From Rhodomicrobium vannielii ATCC 17100 (GTDB taxonomy: Bacteria; Pseudomonadota; Alphaproteobacteria; Rhizobiales; Rhodomicrobiaceae): a stretch of DNA of 64,000 nucleotides. The DNA lies in the NCBI RefSeq assembly GCF_000166055.1, contig NC_014664.1, positions 1,203,927 to 1,267,926 of the forward strand, read 5' to 3'. The notes beneath the pieces are model-generated. The model did not search any database. It was not told where the DNA came from and worked only from the letters and a program-made list of their open reading frames with translations. The stretch's first letter is position 1, and every line of letters starts with the position of its first letter. Positions 56,795 to 64,000 of this stretch are shown in pieces. The position numbers and the translations under genes were made by a program.

Positions 56795-59700
56795 TTAAAA
56801 GCCGATGCGCCGCAGGTCGAGCGTATGCGGGAAGCTCGGATTTGGCCCCGGATTATAAGGCTTCGTCGTGCCCGGCGTGTGCCCGTAAAGCTCGAAGCGG
56901 GCGAGGCGGCGCGTCTCGGCTTCCAGCGCGTTGACCGGGAAGCTGTCGTGCGCGCGGCCGCCCGGATGCGCGACGTGATAGCGGCAGCCGCCGACGGAGC
57001 GCCCGGCGTGGCTGTCGTACAGGTCGAACACGAGCGGCGTATGCGGCGGGATGGTCGGCTGAAGGCAGCTTGAGGGCCACCACGCACGGAAGCGCACGCC
57101 CGCAACCGCCTCGCCATGCGTGCCGGTCGGCTTCAGCGGTACGGTCACGCCGTTGCAAAGCAGCTGATAGCGACCGCCGAGATTGCCCTTCACCTTCACC
57201 TGAAGGCGTTCGAGCGACGAGTCCACATAGCGGACGGTGCCGCCCGGCGAGCCTTCCTCGCCTAGTACGTGCCACGGCTCCAGCGCCTGCCGAAGCTCGA
57301 TCTCGATGCCCTGATAGTCGACGCTGCCGTAGAGCGGGAAGCGGAACTCGAAATGCGGCGCGAACCACTCGGCCTCGACCGGGAAACCCGCGTCCTTCAG
57401 ATCGCCGATCACGTCCTTGAAGTCGGACCAGACGAAATCAGGCAACATGAAGCGGTCGTGCAACTCGGTGCCCCACGGGATGAGGCGGCGCTTGAAGGGC
57501 TTCTCCCAGAACCACGCGATAAGCGCGCGAAGCAGAAGCTGCTGCGCGAGGCTCATCTCGGCATGCGGCGGCATTTCGAAGTTGCGGAACTCGACGAGGC
57601 CGAGGCGGCCGGACGACGAATCCGGCGAGTAGAGCTTGTCGATGCAGATTTCCGCGCGGTGCGTATTGCCCGACGAGTCGATGAGCAGGTTGCGGAAGAC
57701 GCGGTCTACGAGCCACGAAGGTATCCAGCCGTAATCCTTGTCGGGGATCTGGCTGAGCGCGATTTCCATCTCGTAGAGCGAGTCGTTCCTCGCCTCGTCG
57801 ATGCGCGGCGCCTGGCTCGTCGGCCCGATGAACAGGCCCGAGAACAGATAGGACAGCGACGGGTGGTTCTGCCAGTAGGCGATGATACTGCCGAGCAGGT
57901 CCGGGCGGCGCAGGAAGGGGCTGTCGGCTGGCGTTTTCGCGCCGAGCACGATGTGGTTGCCGCCGCCGGTGCCGGTGTGACGGCCATCGACCATGAATTT
58001 CTCGGTGCCGAGCCGGGCGAGCCGCGCCTCCTCATACACCGTCTCGGTGATGTTCACCGCCTCGTCCCAGTTCGAAGCAGGCTGAATGTTCACCTCGATG
58101 ACGCCGGGATCGGGCGTGACCTTGATGACGTTGAGGCGCGGATCGTGCGGCGGGTGATAGCCTTCGACATGGACCGGCTGGCCCGTAATCTTCGCGGTTT
58201 CCTCGATGGCGGCGGCAAGCGCGGCGTAATCTTCCGCGTCGACGAGCGGCGGCATGAACACGCACAGATGCCCGTCGCGCGGCTCTATGACGAGCGCCGT
58301 GCGGACATTGCCGAACACCTCGGTCGGCACGAGCGGCGCAGGCGGAGCGGGGGGCGCAAGCAGCGTCACCGACTCGCGACGACTTCTGAGAAGCACCTCA
58401 CGCGACGGCATGGACGCGCGCGCCGCGAACGGATCGGTCGGGATGATGTGCGGATAGTTCGACGGCACGATGTAGGGCGTGGACGACAGCGGCAGGCGAT
58501 AGCCCACGGGTGAATCGCCCGGCACGAGATAGAGCCTGCGGCGGCGGAAGTTCCACTTCTCCGTCACCCATGTGCGGCCGCGCGCCTGACTGTGCCACAC
58601 CTGAATCGGCATGACGTAGCCGGACGGCTTGTCGAGGCCGCGCTCGAACACGCGGATGACGCGATCGCGTTCCTGCGGATCTTCGAGCTTGTTGTCCTCG
58701 GGCTCAACGTTGATCGGCAGCTTCTGCTCGATGAGAAGAAAATGCGCCGGGTCTTCATAAGCGGGCACGCCTGCATCGACGGGAAGGCCGAGTTGTTCCG
58801 CCAGCACTTCCGTGAAGCGGCCCGCGTCTTCCTGCGTTGCAGGCTTCACGGGGACTTCATGGTCGATATGCGCTTCGTTTTCCCACAAGGGATGGCCATC
58901 GGCGCGCCAGTAAACCGAGAACGACCAGCGCGGAAGCTGTTCGCCGGGATACCACTTGCCCTGCCCGTAATGCAGCAGGCCACCCGGCGCGAAGCGGTCG
59001 CGCAGGCGGCGGATCAGTTCTTCGGCATAACGGCGCTTCGTCGGACCGACGGCGTCCGTGTTCCACTCCGCGCCGTCAACGTCGTCGATAGAGACGAAGG
59101 TCGGCTCGCCGCCCATCGACAGGCGCACGTCGCCTTCATCAAGCCGCCGGTCAACCTCATGCCCAGCCGCCGCGATAGCCTTCCACTGTTCGTCCGTGTA
59201 GGGCAGCGTCACGCGCGGGCTTTCATAGATGCGCTGGATCTGCATGTCGAAGCCGAACGTGACCTCCGCCTCCTCATGCTCGCCGGAAATGGGCGCGGCG
59301 CTCTGCGGCGAGGGCGTGGCAGCAAGCGGAATGTGGCCTTCGCCCGCGAACAGACCGGATGTCGGATCGAGGCCGATCCAGCCCGCGCCGGGAAGATACA
59401 CTTCCGCCCATGCGTGCAGGTCGGTGAAGTCCACTTCGGTGCCAGATGGCCCATCGAGCGACTTCTGGTCCGCCTTCAACTGAATGAGGTAGCCGGACAC
59501 GAAACGCGCGGCGAGGCCGAAGTGCCGCATGATGTGCACGAGCAGCCAGCCGGAGTCGCGGCACGAGCCGGACCGATTCTTCAGCGTCTCCTCCGGCGTC
59601 TGAACGCCCGGCTCCATGCGTATCAGATAGGCAATATCCTTCTGGAGCTGCAAATTAAGCGCCCAGATGAAATCGATGGAGGTCTTCGCATCGATCTTGA

Positions 59701-60100
59701 GACCGGCGATATACTCTTTCAGCAGCGGCCCCGGCGTCTCGGCCTTGAGGTAGGGCGCGAGTTCTTCCTTCAGCGACGCGTCGTAGTCGAAGGGCCAGTT
59801 CTGCGCATATTCCTCGACGAAAAAGTCGAAGGGGTTGATCGTGGCCATGTCCGCGACGAGGTCCACCACCACCTTGAACTCGCGCGTCTTTTCAGGAAAG
59901 ACGAGCCGCGCCAGATAGTTGCCGAACGGATCTTGCTGCCAGTTGATGAAATGTTCTTCGGGCGTGATCCTGAGCGAATAGGACAGGATCGGCGTGCGGC
60001 AGTGGGGCGCCGGGCGCAACCTCACAACCTGCGGGCCAAGCCCGGTCAGGCGGTCGTAATCGTATTCGGTCCGATGGGTCAGCGCGACATGGATGGCCAT
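56795..60100 (-). CDS. Transglutaminase-like protein with DUF2126 domain
   Basis: An 1101-residue protein. The N-terminal 300 residues are a bacterial transglutaminase-like unit. It starts MAIHVALTHRTEYDYDRLTG. The Cys-His-Asp site appears as GSCRDSGWLLVHIMRHFGLA, DLHAWAEVYLPGAGWIGLDP. The rest is a large DUF2126 region with GGEPTFVSIDDVDGAEWNTD and DGRHTGTGGGNHIVLGAKTP. ATG 60100 has AGGAG five bases upstream; a longer frame adds 25 residues without family character. Relatives often sit with an alpha-E domain gene and a circularly permuted ATP-grasp gene; none is here. Function unknown, perhaps peptide-bond or ligase related. Confidence 0.88.
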   Translation of the reverse strand: MAIHVALTHRTEYDYDRLTGLGPQVVRLRPAPHCRTPILSYSLRITPEEHFINWQQDPFGNYLARLVFPEKTREFKVVVDLVADMATINPFDFFVEEYAQNWPFDYDASLKEELAPYLKAETPGPLLKEYIAGLKIDAKTSIDFIWALNLQLQKDIAYLIRMEPGVQTPEETLKNRSGSCRDSGWLLVHIMRHFGLAARFVSGYLIQLKADQKSLDGPSGTEVDFTDLHAWAEVYLPGAGWIGLDPTSGLFAGEGHIPLAATPSPQSAAPISGEHEEAEVTFGFDMQIQRIYESPRVTLPYTDEQWKAIAAAGHEVDRRLDEGDVRLSMGGEPTFVSIDDVDGAEWNTDAVGPTKRRYAEELIRRLRDRFAPGGLLHYGQGKWYPGEQLPRWSFSVYWRADGHPLWENEAHIDHEVPVKPATQEDAGRFTEVLAEQLGLPVDAGVPAYEDPAHFLLIEQKLPINVEPEDNKLEDPQERDRVIRVFERGLDKPSGYVMPIQVWHSQARGRTWVTEKWNFRRRRLYLVPGDSPVGYRLPLSSTPYIVPSNYPHIIPTDPFAARASMPSREVLLRSRRESVTLLAPPAPPAPLVPTEVFGNVRTALVIEPRDGHLCVFMPPLVDAEDYAALAAAIEETAKITGQPVHVEGYHPPHDPRLNVIKVTPDPGVIEVNIQPASNWDEAVNITETVYEEARLARLGTEKFMVDGRHTGTGGGNHIVLGAKTPADSPFLRRPDLLGSIIAYWQNHPSLSYLFSGLFIGPTSQAPRIDEARNDSLYEMEIALSQIPDKDYGWIPSWLVDRVFRNLLIDSSGNTHRAEICIDKLYSPDSSSGRLGLVEFRNFEMPPHAEMSLAQQLLLRALIAWFWEKPFKRRLIPWGTELHDRFMLPDFVWSDFKDVIGDLKDAGFPVEAEWFAPHFEFRFPLYGSVDYQGIEIELRQALEPWHVLGEEGSPGGTVRYVDSSLERLQVKVKGNLGGRYQLLCNGVTVPLKPTGTHGEAVAGVRFRAWWPSSCLQPTIPPHTPLVFDLYDSHAGRSVGGCRYHVAHPGGRAHDSFPVNALEAETRRLARFELYGHTPGTTKPYNPGPNPSFPHTLDLRRIGF

Positions 60101-60263
60101 CGTTTCTCCTGACGGCGGGCGTGAGTCGAGTGCGGGCGCACAATGCTTCGCCTTGACACACCGTGCAAGCGTCATGCCTGAGGAACAGGGACGTTTTTCC
60201 GTTACGGGGATTTGACGGGTCGGGCGGAGGCGCTTTCGCTCCGAGGCGCGTCCTTGCGAGCGC

Positions 60264-61169
60264 CTATTTGAACGTGACGACCTTGGCTTGCGGAAGCTCC
60301 GACGCGCCGGGCTGCAAATCCCAGTCGCGGGCGTTGAGAACGTCGCCGTTTTTGCGCACCTCGGTCAGAACGTCGAGGTCGAGCGTCGCAAATACCCATT
60401 GCGGCGCGTTCATCGTGCCTTCCTCCAGCACGCCGGACGGCGACGGAAACAACGGGTCCGAGGGCGCGAAAAAAGCCGCCGCGCCGGAGTTGTGATCGAC
60501 CGCGGCCGACCAGTCGGCTTCACCCACCGTGCACGATTGAACCACGTACACCTGGTTTTCGAGCGCTCTCGCGGCGCAGCCGTTGCGCACGCGGTAGTAG
60601 CCATAGGCCGTGTCGGTGCAGGATGGCACGAGGATAACCTCCGCGCCGGCGTTGTACATCGCGCGCACGATCAGCGGAAACTCGGAGTCGTAGCAGATGG
60701 CGATGCCGATTCTTGCGAGGCCGATGTCGAAGACGCAAAGGCCGGTGCCTGCGTCGATGCCCCAGTCCTCCAGCTCCGAGCGTGTGAGGATCTGCTTCTG
60801 CTGGGTGCCCGTCTCGCCGTGCGGCGTGAACAGGCGCGCGCGGTTCACGACACTACCGTCGGCGAGGCGCGTCGGCGCACTGCCGGCGAGGATATGAACG
60901 CCGTGCCGTTTCGCGAGGTTCGCAAATTCGGCTTCATAATCCGCGATGTAATATTGCATGGCCTCGATCGAGGCGTGGAGATCGCGCGAGACATGCCGCC
61001 CGGCGATGCGCGCAAGTTCCATCGACGCGTATTCGGGGAAGATGAGCAACTGCGCGCCCTTGACGACGGCCTGCTCGACCCAGCGAGCGAGCTTGCCCGC
61101 AAAGGCCGACATCGACGTCAGTTCATCAATGGGATACTGCGCCGACGCGATGCGAATGGTTCGGGCCAT
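60264..61169 (-). CDS. Carbon-nitrogen hydrolase (nitrilase superfamily)
   Basis: A 301-residue CN_hydrolase. The catalytic triad is in LLIFPEYASMELAR (Glu, about 46), TQQKQILTRSELEDW (Lys, about 125) and IGIAICYDSEFPLIVRAMYN (Cys, about 160). It starts MARTIRIASAQYPIDELTSM. The ATG 61169 overlaps the upstream GNAT stop by one base (TGATG). GNAT and this type of hydrolase occur as one fused protein in many bacteria, so they likely act together. Substrate unknown. Confidence 0.9.
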   Translation of the reverse strand: MARTIRIASAQYPIDELTSMSAFAGKLARWVEQAVVKGAQLLIFPEYASMELARIAGRHVSRDLHASIEAMQYYIADYEAEFANLAKRHGVHILAGSAPTRLADGSVVNRARLFTPHGETGTQQKQILTRSELEDWGIDAGTGLCVFDIGLARIGIAICYDSEFPLIVRAMYNAGAEVILVPSCTDTAYGYYRVRNGCAARALENQVYVVQSCTVGEADWSAAVDHNSGAAAFFAPSDPLFPSPSGVLEEGTMNAPQWVFATLDLDVLTEVRKNGDVLNARDWDLQPGASELPQAKVVTFK

Positions 61170-61753
61170 CAGTCGAGTTCCCGTATCCAGAATTGCATGG
61201 GATGCGCCGTTTCCTCCGGCCGATCGATGTCCTTCCAGGTGAAGGTCGCAATCAGCCCCTCCGCCTTGCGATACCCGCGCTTGGTCCAGAACGGATCGAG
61301 CGGTGAAAAATCGGACGGTTTCAACGGGTGATTATCGGGGCGCACGACGCCGCAGAATGCCGACGAGCGATAGCCGCGCGCTCTCGCATGGGCCTCACGC
61401 GCGTCGAAAAACGCGTGGCCTATGCCGCGCCCGCGAAACGCCGGGTCGAGCACCGACTCGCCGCAATAGAAAATCTGCGACGCATCAATGCCTCGCGCGC
61501 GGAAAGGCTCCCCGAACTGGTCGTTATGCCCTTCGAGCGCCGAGCCGGTTGCGCAGCCGACGATGCGGCCGTCTTCTTCCGCAACCACTGCTATGCTGTC
61601 CTTCGCTTCGGCGAAGGACGCGAGATAGCTTTGCTCGTAGTCGAGGGAGCCGTCGTAGAGATAAGGGAAGGCGCGGAAAACCTCGATCCTGAGCCGCGCC
61701 AGTTCCGGCAGCGCGCGCTCAAGGTCCGGCCCTGTGAGTATCGAAATCCTCAT
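61169..61753 (-). CDS. GNAT-family N-acetyltransferase
   Basis: A 194-residue protein. The acetyl-CoA site is CGESVLDPAFRGRGIGHAFF, matching the Q/R-x2-G-x-G/A motif. The upstream half, LRIEVFRAFPYLYDGSLDYE, has the pattern of the GNAT half of GNAT/CN-hydrolase fusions. It overlaps the hydrolase gene by one base. The ecm stop is 93 bp upstream of this ATG. The acceptor is unknown; co-translation with the hydrolase is the strongest hint. Confidence 0.87.
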   Translation of the reverse strand: MRISILTGPDLERALPELARLRIEVFRAFPYLYDGSLDYEQSYLASFAEAKDSIAVVAEEDGRIVGCATGSALEGHNDQFGEPFRARGIDASQIFYCGESVLDPAFRGRGIGHAFFDAREAHARARGYRSSAFCGVVRPDNHPLKPSDFSPLDPFWTKRGYRKAEGLIATFTWKDIDRPEETAHPMQFWIRELD

Positions 61754-61846
61754 GCGTTGAAAGCGTCCCGTTTGCTTCGAGCGTGAGAACCCCTCTCCGG
61801 CTTTCTCGTTCCGCTACGGTAACGCTTTACTATGCGTGTGCGGCAT

Positions 61847-63868
61847 TCAGGACGCAAGCATCCTGAGATCCGGGTCGGTGAGCTGCACGAGCCCCGCCAT
61901 GATGTCATTCAGTTGGAAGTCTTTCGGCGTATAGATCGCCGCGACCCCGCAAGCCTTGAGCGTCGCTTCGTCCTCCAGCGGGATGATGCCGCCGACGACC
62001 ACCGGAATGTCGGAGAGGCCCGCAGCGCGCATGCGGTCCATCACGTCGCGCACGAGCGGCACGTGGCTACCCGACAGGATCGACAGGCCGACGATGTGCA
62101 CGCTTTCCTCAAGCGCGGCGTTGACGATTTGCGCGGGCGTCAGGCGGATGCCCTCATAGACGACTTCCATGCCGCTATCGCGCGCGCGCACGGCGATCTG
62201 CTCGGCGCCGTTGGAATGACCGTCGAGGCCGGGCTTGCCAACGAGAAGCTTGAGCCTGCGTCCGAGCTTGGCCGAGAGGCGTGCCACATCGGCGCGGATG
62301 GTGGTCAGGTCGGCGCGAGCGCCCTGTGCCGCCGCGCGCGAAACGCCCGTCGGCGCGCGATATTCACCGAACACCTGGCGCAGCGTGTCGCCCCATTCGC
62401 CCGTCGTGACGCCCGCCTTCGCGCAGGCAATCGACGGCTCCATGATGTTGCGGCCTTCCTGCGCCGCCTCGCGAAGCGCGGTGAGCGTGGCGTCGACTGC
62501 CTTTGCGTCGCGGGCCGCGCGCCATGCCTTCAGCGCCTCGACCTGCTCGCGCTCGACCCCTTCGGGTACGGTCATGATCGAACCGCCCACACCGCCCGAC
62601 AGCGGCGACGGCTCGGTTTCGGTCCAGCGGTTCACGCCGACGACGACCTGCTCGCCCGACTCGATCTTCTGGAGCCGCGCCGCATTCGCCTCGACGAGCC
62701 GCTGCTTCATGTAGCTCGAATCGACCGCCGCAATCGCGCCGCCCATGGCCTCGATCCGCGTCAGTTCCTCGCGCGCCTCTGCCTTCAGCGCCTCGACCTT
62801 CGCATCGATCTCGCGGCTGCCGTCGAAGATGTCGCCATATTCCAGAAGGTCGGTCTCGTAGGCCACGATCTGCTGCATGCGCAGCGACCATTGCTGATCC
62901 CACGGACGCGGCAGGCCAAGCGCCTCGTTCCACGCCGGAAGCTGGACCGCACGGGCGCGCGCCTTCTTCGACATCACCACGGCCAGCATCTCGACGAGAA
63001 TGCGGTAGACGTTGTTTTCCGGCTGCGGCTCGGTGAGGCCGAGCGAGTTCACCTGCACGCCGTAGCGGAAGCGGCGAAGTTTCGGGTCGGTGACGCCGTA
63101 GCGCTTCTCGGCGATCTCGTCCCACAGTTCGACGAACGCGCGCATCTTGCACATCTCGGTAACGAAGCGCATCCCTGCGTTCACGAAGAACGAGACGCGC
63201 GCCAGCGCCTGGCCGAACTCCTCTTCGGGAATTTCGCCGCTGTCCCTCACCGTATCGAGCACGGCCTGAGCGGTGGCGAGCGCATAGGCGAGTTCCTGCA
63301 CCGGCGTCGCACCCGCTTCCTGCAAATGATAGGAGCAGACGTTCATCGGGTTCCACCTCGGCACCTCGCGGTAACAGAAGACCGTCACATCCTTGATGAG
63401 GCGCATGGACGGCTGCGGCGGGAACACATAGGTGCCGCGCGAGAGATATTCCTTGATGATGTCGTTCTGCACCGTGCCGGTGAGCTGGTTGCGGCTGACG
63501 CCCTGCTCGTCGGCGATGGCGACATAGAGAGACAGCATCCACGCCGCTGTCGCGTTGATCGTCATCGACGTGTTCATCTTGCCGAGCGGGATGCCCGCGA
63601 GCAGCGTGCGCATGTCGCCGATATGCGCGACCGGCACGCCGACCTTGCCCACCTCGCCCTTCGCGAGCGGATGATCCGAATCGTAGCCCGTCTGCGTCGG
63701 CAGGTCGAACGCGACCGAAAGACCCGTCTGCCCCTTCGCCAGGTTCTTCAGGTAAAGCTCGTTCGAGGCCTTGGGCGTCGAATGTCCAGCGTAGGTGCGG
63801 AAGATCCAGGGCTGGTCGGGCTTGCGGGCATCGGGCTTGGCTTGGTCGGGCTTGCGTTCGTCGGACAT
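61847..63868 (-). CDS. ecm: Ethylmalonyl-CoA mutase (MeaA type)
   Basis: A 673-residue B12-dependent acyl-CoA mutase of the ethylmalonyl-CoA pathway (ethylmalonyl-CoA to methylsuccinyl-CoA), used to assimilate acetyl-CoA without isocitrate lyase. WIFRTYAGHSTPKASNELYL, then SVAFDLPTQTGYDSDHPLAK and PPQPSMRLIKDVTVF mark the substrate barrel. The C-terminal B12 domain has KPGLDGHSNGAEQIAV (DxHxxG), ILSGSH and VVGGIIP. ATG 63868 (MSDERKPDQ) is chosen; a longer frame runs into a hairpin region. A methylmalonyl-CoA mutase is less likely, given the MeaA-like single-chain length. Confidence 0.88.
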   Translation of the reverse strand: MSDERKPDQAKPDARKPDQPWIFRTYAGHSTPKASNELYLKNLAKGQTGLSVAFDLPTQTGYDSDHPLAKGEVGKVGVPVAHIGDMRTLLAGIPLGKMNTSMTINATAAWMLSLYVAIADEQGVSRNQLTGTVQNDIIKEYLSRGTYVFPPQPSMRLIKDVTVFCYREVPRWNPMNVCSYHLQEAGATPVQELAYALATAQAVLDTVRDSGEIPEEEFGQALARVSFFVNAGMRFVTEMCKMRAFVELWDEIAEKRYGVTDPKLRRFRYGVQVNSLGLTEPQPENNVYRILVEMLAVVMSKKARARAVQLPAWNEALGLPRPWDQQWSLRMQQIVAYETDLLEYGDIFDGSREIDAKVEALKAEAREELTRIEAMGGAIAAVDSSYMKQRLVEANAARLQKIESGEQVVVGVNRWTETEPSPLSGGVGGSIMTVPEGVEREQVEALKAWRAARDAKAVDATLTALREAAQEGRNIMEPSIACAKAGVTTGEWGDTLRQVFGEYRAPTGVSRAAAQGARADLTTIRADVARLSAKLGRRLKLLVGKPGLDGHSNGAEQIAVRARDSGMEVVYEGIRLTPAQIVNAALEESVHIVGLSILSGSHVPLVRDVMDRMRAAGLSDIPVVVGGIIPLEDEATLKACGVAAIYTPKDFQLNDIMAGLVQLTDPDLRMLAS

Positions 63869-63946
63869 GGGGCCGGTCTCGTTCTTTTTGATCCGTTTGC
63901 AGTGCACAATAGCACGCTGACTGCTAACGCCCCACCCTCCAAAAGA

Positions 63947-63972
63947 CGAAAGCGCCCCCGCCAATGGTAGCG
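63947..63972. terminator. GC-rich hairpin upstream of ecm
   Basis: GCCCCCGC / GCGGGGGC form an 8-bp stem with a short loop in the region before ecm. It probably belongs to the gene that lies beyond the right edge. The T content after it on the minus strand is modest (CTTTCGTCTTTT). Confidence 0.4.
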
Positions 63973-64000
63973 GGGGCAACGGTTCATGCCTCAATGGAGC

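Noticed and set aside
61832-63970. 712-codon frame opposite ecm
   Set aside because: Antisense shadow; no domain and extreme Arg/His content.

Overview
The window looks like chromosome from a GC-rich, nitrogen-fixing alphaproteobacterium of the Hyphomicrobiales. The evidence is gene content: an oxygen-sensitive type NifA, nifV-nifW-fixABCX, a B12-dependent ethylmalonyl-CoA mutase (meaA/ecm), BluB, a class I lysyl-tRNA synthetase and a glgP-B-C-A-X glycogen cluster. A Rhodomicrobium-like phototroph would fit, but that is inference and no rRNA is present to test it.

Layout. 1-6.8 kb (minus strand): an Mrp/Mbh-type cation/proton antiporter operon, read mrpE - universal stress protein - mrpF - mrpG - MbhD/MbhE/MnhB fusion - mrpC - three NuoL/N/M-like pumps, the last running off the left edge. 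6.9-9.4 kb: two decayed IS481-family elements in opposite orientation, with about 440 bp of broken coding sequence between them. 9.4-11.2 kb: bluB and two paralogous DUF442/TIGR01244 phosphatase-like genes. 11.4-16.6 kb: guaB, a DMT-type membrane protein, a dual-specificity phosphatase and an MsbA-like ABC exporter. 16.8-19.2 kb: two paralogous small secreted proteins built from HWRWGS repeats, and a larger secreted protein of unknown function. 19.2-28.1 kb: housekeeping and cofactor genes (eno, queC, queE, an ArsR regulator, lysS, DUF952, pyrD, an RlpA-like secreted protein, cobU, bioD).

28.3-37.1 kb is the nitrogen-fixation block, all on the minus strand: nifV-nifW-fixA-fixB-fixC-fixX, then a ferritin-like gene, nifA and a Rieske protein. 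nifV is preceded by a -24/-12 sigma-54 promoter and two perfect TGT-N10-ACA NifA sites, so NifA encoded here very probably drives homocitrate synthesis and the FixABCX electron-bifurcating route to nitrogenase. 38.1-50.0 kb is a glycogen operon (glgP, glgB, glgC, glgA) ending in a single 1383-residue GlgX-MalQ fusion, so synthesis and breakdown are encoded together. 50.2-63.9 kb carries oleate hydratase, an arsC-like gene, rlmB, a NUDIX hydrolase, glnD (nitrogen sensing), a DUF2126 transglutaminase, a carbon-nitrogen hydrolase overlapping a GNAT acetyltransferase, and ecm.

No tRNA, rRNA, CRISPR array or intact prophage was seen. The least explained items are the tandem WRWG-repeat secreted proteins, the start-codon palindrome of the ABC exporter, the unusual Mrp architecture, and the His/Asn/Gly linker of NifA. 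I did not find a clearly new multi-gene system.
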